Below are positions 12,501 to 27,500 of a stretch of 64,000 nucleotides of DNA, piece by piece (position 1 is the first letter of the stretch; each line of letters starts with the position of its first letter). Source of the stretch: Pycnopodia helianthoides (taxonomy: Eukaryota; Echinodermata; Asteroidea; Forcipulatida; Asteriidae); contig CM063251.1 in NCBI GenBank assembly GCA_032158295.1, positions 17,485,425 to 17,549,424 of the forward strand, in the 5' to 3' direction. A program made the translations under genes and the position numbers. Under the pieces are notes generated by a model. That model saw only the letters and a list, made by a program, of their open reading frames with translations. It did not search any database and was not told the DNA's origin.

Positions 12501-15500
12501 GCTGCAGCAAATAATGGGATCTGTTGTCCATACTGGATAAGATAAACAAATACTTTATGTATTTGGTGATAATCGGCAACAAAAGACTCTCTTGGAAGGA
12601 AAACAGTAAAGAAAGAGGAAGACAAAGAGGAAGACAAAGAGGAAGACAGAGAACAACATGTTGCAACATCATAACGGATAAGATCGGCCTTGGCTAGATG
12701 GAATGTGCCATGGCATCACTGGACAGGACGGACGGACGGAGGACAGACTGACAAAATGAGAAAATCCCAGTACGCAAATGAGAAAACCCAATAGACAAAT
12801 GAGAAAACCCAATAAGCAAGAAAACCCAGTAGGCAAATGAGAAAACCCAAGTAGGCAAATGAGAAAACCCAGTAGGCAAATGAGAAAACCCAGTAGGCAA
12901 ATGAGAAAACCCAGTAGGCAAATGAGAAACCCAGTAGGCAAATGAGAAAACCCAGTAGGCAAATGAGAAAACCCAGTAGGCAAATGAGAAAACCCAGTAG
13001 GCAAATGAGAAAACCTAGAAAGCATATGAGAAAACCCAGTAGGCAATGAGAAAACCCAGTAGGCAAATGAGAAAACCCAGTACACAAATGAGAAAACCCA
13101 ATAGGCAAATGAGAAAACCCAGTAGGCATGAGAAAAACCCAGTAGGCAAATGAGAAAACCCAGTAGGCAAATGAGAAAACCCAGAGGGCAAGAGAAAAAC
13201 CCAGTAGGCAAATGAGAAAACCCAGTATGCAAATGAAAAAGCCCAATAAGCAAAAAAGAAAACCCAATTAGGCAAAATATAGAAAACCAAGCAGCCATGT
13301 GAGAAAACCCAATATGCAATATACAAAGGAAACTAAATGAGTAAAGACCACAGTACAACAAATATTAAGATTGTTTACTCTCACACAGATACCTGTCCGA
13401 AACAATATTTTTGTTTCATCTCCACTGGGAAAGCAACACGAACAAATTCTCAGCTTTAAACCAAGGAATGCCGTTAGATAAAAGCAGTACGTTTTTTTAT
13501 TTATATCAACTGATGAACCAAACAGCTGAAGCATTATGAACTTGCGTGCTGTTCTCATTTTGATAAGACCAGTCTTTAACAGCCGTTAATGCCCCCTCAT
13601 GTGATCTATTTCATCCAATCAGATCGGCATAACTTTCTTTGACAAGTTTTAATGCCCTACAAAGTTTGAATGATCCACATTGACGTCAAGCCCTCATTTC
13701 CAACTATTCTTGAAGAGAACTTTTGAAATTTGCCGTTGAAAACAAAATTGGCAAGATCGAAAACTACAGCTGATTTAAGACCCTCGTGAAAGGCTTTTTC
13801 CCAATTGGGTAAAAAGCTGTGTCCTTATCATCCACCAAGCTATTCCATTGTGGCTGAACATGCTAGTTTTTCCCTCAGACAATAATCTTCCAAAATAAGT
13901 TCACATCCCAAAATGCTGAAGCTATTTTAGCGTTACCATGGTAAGAAAGCCTCGATATTGAACTTTATTAACACGGACATGTTGTCAATGTGTACAAAAA
14001 ATCACAGTTTTGACAGACTTCAACCACAAGGTTTTTGTTGGGTTTTTACTTTGATAACTTGGTCTGGCCACACCTACATCATCTGACTACCACTTTTTAT
14101 GGATAATAACATTTGCAGCACTTCGGTTTGGGAAGTACGTTAAAATAACTGAAATGAGTATAAATCAGTGCAAAACAATAAAGCAACTATTGTTTGTTCC
14201 AAATACCCTTGTTACCTGTAATCAAATTTTGGCCTAGTCATGGCACTACCTTTTATCTTGGTCAAGCCAGGTAATATTCCTTGTGAAAAAATACGGTGCC
14301 TTTTTGTGTGTGTGTGTGTGTGTATGTGTCTGCGTTTGCGATGTCAAAGTTCATGCTGCAATGCCCGTGGGGGAAGTCCGTACACAAGGTCCACATGACC
14401 CACGTCAGAGCTTGGGTTCAGCCGACTCCATGACTCTGCAAAATATCGATCTGGCGGTAGGGCCTAAGGTCCAGCTGTTACCCATTTCCCTATCATGGTT
14501 AAAAGCTCTCTCAACAGAACTGGCCACTACGCTCTATTTTCTAGAGCCCCCCCTCCCCCTTCTCAACCTCACCCCCCCCCCTCCATTTACTGCACAGGGA
14601 CGAGAGGCTTCCTGTTTGAATATTGCGGCATCCCCCACTCGAGTCTACATTCAGCCACGTGCTGTCTAGGCCAATTTCCTGGGCTGAGCGGGAGAACCAG
14701 GCGTACACACTAACGGCGAAATGTGGACAACGGTGATACACAGTGCCTGGCACCGGGTTAGTGTAAAACAAAAATGCTCCGAGCAGACTGCAGTAGAATT
14801 GAAAACGAGAGCGGCGGCCTTGGCATTGCGACCTCGGGTCTCCCTTTACGCTGTCCGTCTACAGCGAGTAGCTCTCACTGCTTTAGATGCTCATGACAAA
14901 GGTCTCTTGTTGATTGCAAGGGTGGCGTCCGTTATGCAGGGCTAAAAATTGGGGGAAAACCCACAAGACCGCAGGGCTTTGTAACTCAAAATATTTACTG
15001 GACCGGAATTTCGAGTACAAGACAAGAATTGAAGTGAGAAGAAAAAATGCCCACACAGGTTAATAATTGAACTGTTTGAATTTGAAAAAGCACTAAGAGA
15101 AGATTTATCTCATTTGTATATTAGGGGTAAGTAGTCTTCGATAATCAACAGAATTGTGTTTATCAGACTAAAAGTCAACATTTGAACACAAACACAAGAC
15201 TGTCGGACTTGTTCGTACATGAGTTTACTGGCCTGATGCTAAAATCACTGGCCTCGGGCCAGCAGTCCAATGTAAAATTGGAGCCCTGTAATGGAATGTC
15301 TTCAAACCAACCCGTACAACAAAACTGTGTACATTAGTTGGTTGGGGGGGGTGTCGAAAGGTACAGGTCAAAAGAGAGGGTTGAAGCCTTGCCCAGCCAG
15401 GAAGGAAACATGAACGACCAAATTTGAAGCTACAAAAAAAATATATATAATTCAATTATATGTATCATGCAATCTTGGGAACAGTCTACTGTATGAGCCA

Positions 15501-18500
15501 CAGCAATAATCAGCCGGCTCAGGCTTCGTGTTAAACTTCACGCTTCACGATCTCGAGGGAGAGGAAAAAGAGTTTCTCGCAATCACTTCTCCTCAGGTGA
15601 CTGTGTGATTTGTTTGATTTGTTTAAATTGAAAAGAAACATTTACACTTGTGGGCTTTGGTTAAAGCTGCACAGAGCGTTCGCACAATATCGTAGACTTT
15701 CTCATCTGAAAAAAAAAAAACACTGAGAACCTGGTTTTGTTTTTAGCCTACGTAAACTTGTAGAATTGCACTGTGCTCTCTCATAATCTAATTGTGTTGA
15801 GCTGTGGATTACTTCGTAAAAAGTTGGGAAGGTAATGCATTCTGCTCTACCAGCCAGGCTCCCAGTGGATGATACCCATGCCTACATCCTTTACGGACTG
15901 TGAAGGGGGTAACCCTGTTTCAGTCCCAGGAGTAGGTGGCAACGTGCCTCTGGTGACAGTTGATTTGGGTCAACAGCCCAAATCAGTTAAGTGTAGCCCT
16001 CACCTTGAAGTGGCCATTCGGCCTTGTGAGTTAGGCGATATCTCATAAAAAATTATAAAAAATATCAAGGTACTTGCTAATCAAAGATAAGTACTGCATT
16101 CCAACAATAATGCACTCCTTATTTTAACTGCCGAGAGGCTCCTTCGCATCCTGTAATAAACCATTTGCCAGTTTGCGAGTTAGATTTGAATAATGTCTGG
16201 TACAATGACTCGTTAGTCACAGTTTACCACTTAAATTTGAATTCCTCAGACTAATGAGACAGTTGCTATGCCACATGATTCGGGGCAAGCTTTTGTGTAG
16301 TTACGTTAGAGACGGTAAACACCCATACACAATTTTGAATGAATTTGTATGGCACAATGGTACCAGGGTTTGCCCATCTGGAGGTTGCTATATACTGTCT
16401 CTTTAGTCTGAGGAATTCAAATTTAAGCAGTAACTTGTGACTAAGCAAGTCATTGGACTAGACATTATTCAAATCTAACTTGCAAATGGCTTATAGCAAT
16501 TGGTACTGCAAACAGTTTTATTGATGTTATATTTGCAGCGTGGATAAAGAATAGTATTACAAATCGGTTAGAGGGTTTCAAATTTAAATTATATTCTTTT
16601 TCACCAAATGCAATTATTACATCAGTTAAATTAACGGCCGATTTCATAGCTAACCGTAAGCAAAAGGCATGCTAACCTCCCAGTGCTTACTGTATGAAAA
16701 TGAATGACGTAACAATGCAAATCCGTGGTGAATGTGCAATCTGGCTGCCAAACTTTCTAACCTGTGAAATTGCTTACGTTTTAAGCAAATTTTTCTGCTT
16801 GGTAAGCACACAAATTTGCTTACGGCTAAGCAGCGCTATGAAATTGGGCCCTGGCAGTTACAGGAACATTACAGAATTGGTAAGAAAAAAACTTGTAAAA
16901 TATACTTTTTTATCACAGATTTACATAAAACTTACACGGTCTTATGATGATGATAGTAGAAAACATCCCTGGAAATATTTCTGTCTGAAATGCCATATTT
17001 GATGAGAAATGAATAAACTAATTTTCGATTGGAGTTTATCGCTCAGTGAGCCTTTTTATTCATTTGTTGAATCTATATGACTTTCATGCAAATGTGTAAT
17101 CGGTTTTTCACATTTTCTCGTGACCCAGATGGCCGATCGATCTCAAACTTCTACAGGTTTGTCAGTTTATGTATATGGTGGATTACATAAAGTGCTTACA
17201 CTGCCAACAACGTTTTGTTAAAAAAAACAATTCTGTAATGTTCCTTTAAGACATAAGGGCCTACTTTCATTGAGACTCTTACCACAGAATTCTGAGCTTA
17301 AGCCCATAGAATTATGTGCTTTACAGGGAGCCATATGTGCAGAATTTGCGGTAAAAATTGAGCCGTTAAATTGAGACCTGCTCTAGAATGAGACGGTCAT
17401 GGGCTCGGACAACACACTTATCCCAGATGCAAATTTAACATGTATAAAATTGTTGCGGTACCCCTGCTAAAATGAAGGATTCGAACTGGCTCTAGCCACC
17501 GGGCAATCTCGGTGGTCTAGTGGTAAGACATCTGCTCTAGAATGGCAAATGTTGTGGGTTCGAATCCCACAGGTTCGAGTAATATGCCCATGGTTTTTTT
17601 TTCACAGGACTAGGGAAAGTACTGAGTATACAGTGCTTTACGAACATTGGTGTATGGGTGAATAACAAAAAATAATACTCTTATCCCAGATGCAAATTTA
17701 ATATCCATTAGATTCATAAAGCACTTATAACACATCAGTGTAAAGGTGAAACCAATATAATAATGTGAATAAAGGATTGGATCTGAGGGGTTAAAAGCCC
17801 CCCCCCCCTCCCCCTCCATGCACCCAAAACCACTGTCTGACTTAAATTCTTGTTTTGTGGCATCTAACTAAGATGTTGCCGTTGGTAAGAAACTGACAGA
17901 CTGAAATTGTTTTTGGCATCTAAGATGTTGCGTTGGTAGAATCTGCAGACTGAATCTTGTTGCACTACTAAGTGTTGCCGTTGGTAAGAAAGTGACTGAC
18001 TGAAATTCTGTTTTGTGGCATCTAAGATGTTGCCGTTGGTACGAAACTAACAGACTGAAATTCTTCCTTTGTGGTATCTCACCATTTGCTCTATGTGTCT
18101 TGCCGAATAGGTTCTTCTCGAATGCCTTCTGCTCCTTGGCAGTTGGGTAGGTGTCGTCATAATACTGCAGATTGAAAGAATAAGACGGACAAACAAATTG
18201 AGTCAAACGTTGCAAGGGGTTGAAGCTTTGTTCAAATAAAATCAAACATTAATCTCTCCATGAATTGGGCATACTCACACATTTTCTGATGAGTGCATGT
18301 GAGGATTACAATAAAAATGCAAGCAATGAGAGTTTCATCATTTTTTAATTCAGTACAAGTTCCAACATCTAGGGAGCAATGCACACATGTCACTAAAAAT
18401 GAGTCGAAGCTCAAGAAAATCCTTCATTCAAGAGCGTTCCAACATTGAACTTTGACCTTCTTTAATATCCATATCTGCACTTGTGTTTTATCAACTTCCC

Positions 18501-21500
18501 TTTCAAGTTTATACTAAACCAACAGCGAAAGTATGTGCTTGCACAACTTTTATTACTGTGTTTAGAAATACTAATTTTCAAATCCTGTTTTTACAACACT
18601 GTCTTTTGCCTTTAACACTATAATCCGTTACTCAATATGCTAAAAGAGAAAAAACCGCAGAGATTTTTTCTGAATTCATCCTCAATCACCCGCCCCGTAC
18701 CCCCTTGTCTAGGCCATGTCACTAATCCCTAGTAGCCCTAGACACAAGGGACCCCTGACAGGAAGAGCTACTTTGTTTTAAATTGATTCCAGATTCCGCA
18801 CCAGGCAGCTATTGTTTTCTCCACACATGAATCATCCATTTCATTGTCACAACCATCATATCGGCTCCAACGTCAATTTGGCACGCCAACATTTTCTATT
18901 TTTTTTTTTATTCTTTCTCTCTTTTTCCTTGAGTTCTTGTGCAGGATGGAAGATAGCGTGCCGAACTTCGAAAGGTTCTGCCCAGGGCAGAGTCAGGCAG
19001 CAAAACCAAACAATGAAGGCCTTTGTAAACGAAGAATGACATTGTCAGCAAGTTTTACCGGATTTTGGAGCTGGAGAGGTTCTGTCCATCCATTGTTATT
19101 ATGCTGTCATTTGCTTGTTTCAACTCTGCCTCCCCCCCAAAAAAATAAAAATAAATAAATAAATAAAAAATAAATTATTACAATAATCCCAGCTAACCAA
19201 CTGTTCCATAGTAAAAAAAATCACAGTTTTCAGGCCTACCAACATTATCTAAACAAGCTATGTAGTCAAGTTTACTACAAGTGTACACTGACACCTGTGC
19301 ATTCCCCGCTGACCCTCCCTACCCAAGGGGACAAGCCAGCGAGCCACCAACCTTTCAAATCTTCATGAAAAAATGTCTAACAAAAGGTAACACTTTCTTG
19401 TTAAAACACTTATTTGTTTTTCATATCACAGTTTACAAACCAATTAAATGTATTAGACTGGTTCAAAGCACTATTTTCAGCTAAGCAGCCCTCAAAGCTG
19501 TTAAGCAAGAAATTTTGCTTACAACACTTGTTTTGCTAAGCAATAAAAATAGCGGTTCATTGGTCGCAACATTGTAAACATAATGGCATTTTGACTGGTA
19601 ACCCGTTACCACTAAGCAGGATTTTTTCTGTGCTTAGCAAAATCTTCTGATTGAGCGCTTTATGAAATTTGGCCATGGTTGTAATTGATACTGCCATTGC
19701 TTTCCTTTCCAATGAAAAGCTACACCACATTTTCTGATGCACAATTGTAACGCCATCCGTTTGCACCAGCTGCTGTCTTCCTCATTGGAACCCCCCCCCC
19801 CAAAGAAAAGCTCCTTAACGACTCATATTCAAGCCGATTTCTTTCTCAATGGATTAGCGAGCATGACAGTGAAACACACTTGTGTCCAGCAGGTTGTTTT
19901 CATGCCCAGTAAAAAATGAGATTCAGCATAAAGACACATCTGCTTTGAGTGTACCATTAATTTTGACTGATCATGACCAATTTTATGTAAAAAGTACGAG
20001 GACATGTATGACTGCAGTTTATCATGTAATGTTCCATATCCTGCCCTATCAAAGTCCTAATTAAGTTTCTCCAGGGTTCGCACATGTAAGTAGACTCAAA
20101 TCAAATGTTTGGCCAAGCTGCCAGCGTTGCAAATCAGCCTTGGAACCTGGAAGACCAGACTTGGAAGTCCGAGAACAAGACCATAAACCGAGGCAGAGAA
20201 AGACGTTACAAACCCCCCAAATTCAAACGGAGATCGAGAACCGAGAGCATAACACCTGAGGGAGGTGGGACCTACAATTCAGGAACTTCATCTGAAAATA
20301 ATCAATTACAAGATGAAAGCGGAGATTTGATTTATCTAAAGTAGGCTTGGACAGCTTCTGTTATACGTGTGCGATGAGCTCTTAAAACTAAGGAAGCAAA
20401 AACTGTATTAAAAACCCTGTCACTATTGAGCACTCTCCTGCCCCAACTGGCTCTCTCCACAGGAGACTTTGGAGACTAAGTTCACAGTACACAAGCCATG
20501 GGGTTTCCTCCACATAATACCAGCTGTACAAACAGAAGAATCCCAAGCACCCAATGCTAGCCTATAAGTTATGATATTTTGTGGCAGTCTGTGGTACCAG
20601 TGTCAGCTGTACAAACAGAAGAAACCCATGCACCCAATGCTAGCCTACAAGTTATGATATTTTGTGGCAGTCTGTGGTACCAGTGTCAGCTGTACAAACA
20701 GAAGAAACCCATGTACCCAATGCTAGCTTGGAAGTTATGGTACTTTGTGGCAGTCTGTGGTACCAGTGTCAGCTGTACAAACAGAAGAAACCCATGTACC
20801 CAATGCTAGCTTGGAAGTTATGGTACTTTGTGGCAGTCTGTGGTACCAGTGTCAGCTGTACAAACAGAAGAACCCATGTACCCAATGCTAGCTTGGAAGT
20901 TATGGTACTTGTGACAGTCTGTGGTACCAGTGTCAGCTGTACAAACAGAAGAAACCCATGTACCCAATGCTAGCTTAGAAGTTATGGTACTTTGTGTCAG
21001 TCAGTGGTACCAGTTTACAGGAGGGTTTAGTTCAGGCAAGTTCAATCTTCTATTTCGTAAAGTACAAACTCAACCTGACTTGGATAAAGGAGTTCAATCT
21101 CTTTTACTCATCAACTATGTATGCACAACAACAGCTAACCCATGTACCAATAAATGCTGTTTTGTTTTTGCTTTGTTTTCTCTTCTTTTTCTTTTTTATT
21201 TATAAGCAAGTTTTCCCCAAACAAGGCTAAAAGCCAGTCTTTGTCCGGGGCTACAAGAAGAAAACATTTAAGATAAAAACTACTCAGGAGACCTGAAGGA
21301 AGGAATTAATATTCCTCTTAAAATCAGTGTAGGACGGAGGGCAACTTGCACCAGGCAAGGAGTTCCAAAGAGATGCAGTATGTGGAATAAAGCTGTTCGA
21401 ATGGCTCTTTGTTCTACATCTCAGCAAAGCAAGAGTGTTGGGTGAAAACAAGCAAAAAGCCTTGATAGGAGGAACACCCTGATAGGAGGAACCAGGTTGG

Positions 21501-24500
21501 ACACACTGGTGGCACGTTAATACCGTGGAAAGACAGAGGCTGGCTACAGACCTATGGCGGGAAAGAGGTTGTAACGCTGATCCCAGCTCTTCACAAGTAA
21601 GGTTAACAATACAAACTATATTGCACTATCATTAACAAAGTGCTGACTGCCTCATACATAGTTGGTGCTTTCCTACAGGTAGATGGTGTACTAGGTTGAC
21701 ACTTACAGACTGTGTGCTTTTGAACTGTGGCAAGATGGTGGAAAATGTCAAACTTTTTAGTACCAGGGGGTGGCAGTGCTACCTTTTGGTTAAAATATGT
21801 ACACAAAAAGAGCCTCAGAGAATATTGCATGAAACACATCTCACTATCTGCCTTACCCTCATATCTTTAAGAAAAAAATACAAATGAATTTATTGGGGGA
21901 ACCCTATCCCACAGGCGGAAATAAATAAATGAATGTTTTTGGAAATTAGCAGCACATGGTGGCTGCTCCACGCGTGTAACACGATGCCCCTGACGACTTC
22001 ACTCTTTGATAAATCACAGTGCCAGACAAGCTGGTCTTAATTAAATATCAAATCAATCTGAATACCAAGACACTCCACAAGGAAGTCAATCATTTCTGCC
22101 TGCCTCGTCTGGATCCTTTCAAGATGGTGGCAAGTTTTGTTGGCCTGGGACCCCCTCAGCTACTTTTATTAAATCAGAAAGCCGTATGACTAATTTGATC
22201 TGTTCCTTCTTCTCCGTTTCATCTTGGGACATGTCCTTAAGAAATGCGATAACTTTTTGATCGAAACGGAGAATAGTTTCGCAAGTTAAGTTTCCGTTTG
22301 TCATTGAATTAGTCATCAAGAATGGAAAGACTTTAATAGTTTTATTATGGTACTGTAAAACAAGTTCGGAAAAAGGGTAATTGAAAGTGTTTTTCCTCCT
22401 TGCTCAAAATAACAAAACCTAACAGTCAATTAATTTTGCTCTTAAATAAGTATCACCAAAAGCTCACCACTAATAGACATTATTCATTTAAGTGTTTTTT
22501 GCGCACTGTTTTTTTATTTTGACTTTTTAATTTTTCACCAATATATTGCAATTTGGAAAAATAATCACAAAAAATTAACCCCGCCCCCCTACTTTTCCCT
22601 TACTCCTGAAGCAAGATACCCCGGTCCAATCTAGCAAGACAAGTTCTTTAACCCTCCTACTGTCAGTGACTCTTGGCAACATTTTCCAGTGAGTTGACCA
22701 ACCATTTGAAACCATTCGACTGCCAAGGTGTGACGGTGGCACAACTGTGCACAGAACTAACTGTGTACTGTGTACATGCATTCCATCATGGTATCATATT
22801 TCAGGCTGGCATAGTTTATCTATCATTCAAAACCACAGTGAATGGTATTGAATGGTCAGACAGCAAGAGGGTTAAGAAATGAGCGGAACAGGTTCTAATT
22901 CGAACTAAATTCTACTCAGCGAAAGTAAATAATATCATATGGTGTTACCATAAACCAAAATCTTACGATACAGCATTATTTGACAAATCTTACATTTCCC
23001 AAATGCTCACTATTTATGGATTTCATTCGTTTCATTCACTTTCTTTTCTTTGACATTGTCAACTTCAGCAGCAGACAAAAAAACTGCCGTTCTTTGTAAC
23101 AGTGTCCCTGTACTTTTGTACTTTGATACTTGGTTTGAAGAAAAGTTCGCACTAAATGCACTTACTATTATTATTTTTAGCATGAAGATCTCAGCCCAAT
23201 TTCATAGAGCTGCTGAAGTACAAAAAGTAGCTTACCAGAATAAGGTTACCAGCCAAAACACTATGCCACAAGTAACATCTGTGGCTGGTAGTGGTACCCT
23301 GCTTACTTTTTGCTTAGCAGAAAATCATTAAGCAATGTTTTCAGCTTAAGTAGCTCTATGACATTGGGCCTTGGGTTTAGTTTGCAACCATTTCTTTCAT
23401 TGGATCGTGTTGTCCAGTATTCATTAAGCAGAATGCCCATTAAAAGACTGGAAAAGCTTCAGTTCTATAAAGTAGTGGTTAACCTTACTGGAAGACTGTC
23501 TCCAATAAATCTTATAAAGCTTCAACAAAAGCATAGATCTGCAAACTTGACATTTCATATTTACCCTCCGTCTTATTAAATTAGCAACTGTTTTGACTTG
23601 AGACTTACTTGTCAAAACAGAACATTTTTGTAATAATTCATACAGCGAAAGCTTTGTAATATCAAACTTTCTTCCGACGTATACTCTTTTTGTTGATATT
23701 TTGTTTTCCGTTTTCTATTACGGTTGTTCCTACACCAGATCCCCACTACACGGTACTATGCCTAGACCCATTAATCATTTGGTGCAGACCATGAAAATGA
23801 CAGCTCCATTTTGCAAACGGATGGAGGGGGGGGCCAAACACCAACAGCCTCGTCATCTTCCTGCACCAAGCCGTCCCCACCGAAACCTCACTTGGTTAAC
23901 TAAATTTCCTTTTCGTGTGAAACCTCGCACCTTACCCATGAGGTAACATCCCCTTTCATGCCTGTGGAATTATCTAGAGCGCCTCCCTCGAGACCTCGTT
24001 TGACTCTCTCCAAGGACAAAAGGGTAAACAGCCGTTAGTTCCGACACTTTACATTCCGGATGAAGAGATGCATACTTCTCCCCCACCCCCCTCCCCGCTC
24101 CCCCGGCCCCCTCCCCGCTCCCCCGGCCCGCTCCCCCTCCCCCGGCCCCTCCCCGCTCCCCCGGCCCCCTCCCCGCTCCCCTGGCCCCCTCCCCGAAAAC
24201 TCTAGCTGACGGATCCGAATGCTCCACCCATGTTAACTGACCAATAAAGTTCCAAAGAAGCGAACGTTGCTTCTTGATACAGACAGATGGAGAAGACGTA
24301 CTCCGCATGTTACACCAGATAGACAAGCGGCCACTAGGGAATACAGTGTGCGGCTAAACTATAATGTGTACTCGTGGAAACTCACATGAGAGGAATACGC
24401 CCCCAACGCTTCCTCAATCAACTTTTTGACATTTGACCCACACCAGCAACTTAGATGGTTCAAGACAATGAAAATAAAGAGTTGGCCGGTACACTTATTT

Positions 24501-27500
24501 AAAGGGTAATTTTTATCTTCCCTAAGTGGTGGATCGTAAAACTGGCCAGAGTAATAAAAAGGACAAATATATTTGTCAATGATGTCTGCCCGGGGACAAT
24601 GTCTCCATAGTGTTAGTGACCTTTGGATTGAATGTTGGAAGTACTTTTTAATACTTTACCTTGGAAACAATTCTCTCTCCATCGTTGTCCAGTATGGCAA
24701 TAGCTTTAATTGTATACAAACTTGCTGGCTGTAACGAAACCAAATCAAAAATCCCAACTTAATTTGATTAGTTTGGGTCTTCCGTTTTGATTACATTGTC
24801 CACTGTCCAGTGGCAAGAATTAGAAGCTAAATGGCTGTAATAATACAAACATTTTATCATCAAGTATTCTAGGAAATGAGACAATTGTCATTATTATATC
24901 TTCTATTAAAAATCAGCTGAATAAGCAAAAACTTCAGGCCTGGTATAACACTGAGCCATGGCAACCCATGGCTTCTGTTGCCCTTGTTTTGGCCTTGGGG
25001 CCCCTTCAAAAGTTTCTCATAGACTTTAACAGTTTCCCCAATGGAAGTGCCCTTTGCAAAATGAATATGGCTTTGCTCTCGTACGGATAGAATTCCAGGC
25101 CTGAAACTTACCAGCTACATGTATACTGAGCAAATTACCATATAACAAGATTTACAAGTCAAAATGCTACTTCCGTTTTCGACAGAAAAAAATGACCGGT
25201 GTGTTACTTGTGATTGTTTTCAGTTGACACAAGACACAGTTGAGGTGACAATTCTCAGGTGGAAGATTAATTTACGGCATAATAACATTCGTCACGCCTA
25301 TGCCTCATTATCCAATGACTGACATCACGACCCATGGGTTCCACAGCTGTGAACGACCCCGCCCAGGGATCTTCAGATTGCCCGAAGGGGAGCGATGGGA
25401 AATGAAAATCCACAGATGTGTAAATTAATTTCAATTTTTACCTTCATAGGTAATAAAACAATTAATAATTCAAAAATCAAATCTCTTCGGGAAGGTTTGA
25501 ACTGCACTTGTCATTATTCATTTAAAGAGTCATCTTTCTAAACCATAGCAATGTCACTACTGCTGTTTTGGTTTGTGAGACTGTATGCGTACATGTAACT
25601 TTAAAAGCAAGGTACGCACCACCACATAAAGGAGACACACAAAAAGGAGAAATCGTTCTTTGAGATGGAACAAAGACAAATTTACGAGAGCGGCATTAAA
25701 TTAATTACCTCCAGATTAACACGCCGGGGCTCTACCAACTGAGCTATCTAGCCCTATATTGGTGGTCTCCCTATTTTGTCAGTATATTTGTTCGGGGGTG
25801 CCAGTCAGAAGCCAGTCAACCTGTAACTGTCCCTATAGCTAGGGATCACACCCAAGTTTACTGTACGACCTGAGAAGTGGCAGCCAAGGGATCACCTTAA
25901 AAGGATGCAACTTTTTAATTTCAGATATCAAGTAATAAACACAAGCGGAAACTGACTGACTGGGTAAAAAAAATAATAATTTGGGGTTGAACAAAGACAA
26001 ATTGACCCACTCAATTACCCTTGTGTGTTACATGTACATGTATTACTTGAAAATAAATCATTCTGAAACATCTTCCATGGAAAATTTCAGAGAGACCAAA
26101 GTGAAAGGGTAACTGAACTGGTTTAGGGAATAAATCTCTTCCAAGTTGCAGCATATTCATGAAGGGAAACATTTATAGGCCTCTTAGGACGCTGATCATC
26201 TTCTGTCAAATATTATTATGTCTTCACTAAGCACATTTTAGAGGACACATTTTCCTGATCAAATCTTCAAGTACGTCTTGTGGTAAGAAGTCATCGGACA
26301 TCGACAGTTTTCAACTTTACAGTGAAATTGGAAAACTTGTCTGTCATGAAAGAAAATATGAAAGAGCTGAAGTTAAGGTTTTGTTTGTTTCACTCCCATT
26401 TGGTTAGTGGTTTATTACAACTGCAAATTTACAAGAGGGTTAAATTGACCTGTAGGTCCAAAACTAATTCCAAGATTGTAGGGGTTGATATTTCCTTCTT
26501 CTTTTTTGTTTGTTTTTTTCTTTTCTTCCAAACGATATTTCTGAGCAAACAACATTTCTGTGGAGCCAATTTGCTGTAGTTTATTCTCACCTTTTAAGAT
26601 AAAATTGAATAAATTAATTACCATTCTGGTTACACTTCCTTTTTAAGAAAGTTGCAACAGTCAAATAATTCTTGAAAATAAGCCCTTTGAGGCTGGGGGG
26701 AGGGTACTGAAAAATAAACAGTTATGATGCTGGAACTATCTTGTTCTTGGTAATATAAATGGTAGCGTTAAGTATTAATTCAGATTCGTAGATAGTCACT
26801 TTTTATTTGCATCACTACCAGGTACAGCTGCGATAATCTTAGTTTTTGGTCACACCTAACCCAAGAGCTACAACAGACCATGTGAACAAGTTTGGCAAAT
26901 ATTTATGACGGGTTTTTTTTTTCTTCAATATTTCATATTGGGTGCATTTAAAATGTTGGAAAAAAGGGTCAACAAAATGTCACTGTTAGTCGTAACCCTC
27001 CAGTCTACAGTCGCTGGAAGGTTCAAGGGTTATAATTAACGAAACTATATCAGCTACTAATAATAATAATAGCACTAGAACAAAGAAAAAACCTACAAAA
27101 ACAAACGAATTGGGATTGGTTGTGGAACAGGAATGTCTTCAGGAGACTTTTTAATACAGGCATCGAAATCGCTTCTCTCAGACCGGCAGGAAGCTCATTC
27201 CACAGACGCGGAGGAGCCATGGCGAATGAGCTATCCCCAGCCTTCCTTCTAGTTCTAGGTACAGAAAGCCGGGTCTGATCAGCTGATGAGCGGAGTCGGT
27301 GCCTGTATGCATCAGGAATATTAGAGTTGTGGGAATGCACAAGTTTGACCAGATATGATGGAGATTGAGTGTGAAGGATTTTGTAGACATGGGAGCCAAT
27401 GCAGCTCTGCGAGCACGCCCTCAGAAGGTACTCCTAGAATTATGAGGTTCGATCCACTAACGGCTCCATGAACCTCATAGAGGTCCATGTACAAACTACA

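Noticed and set aside
12669..13361. 230-codon hydrophobic ORF on the minus strand
   Set aside because: Heptad repeats are the 21-bp minisatellite in translation.
14283..14945. GC-richer block with 128- and 74-codon frames
   Set aside because: First frame starts in a TG microsatellite and crosses C-runs; neither has splice or start context.
17500..17680. Functional tRNA gene
   Set aside because: Box A and B are good, but the acceptor stem does not pair and the body matches other SINE copies.
20579..20973. Repeated-peptide ORFs ([14 protein letters not shown])
   Set aside because: The 83-bp satellite read in shifting frames; the period is not a multiple of three.
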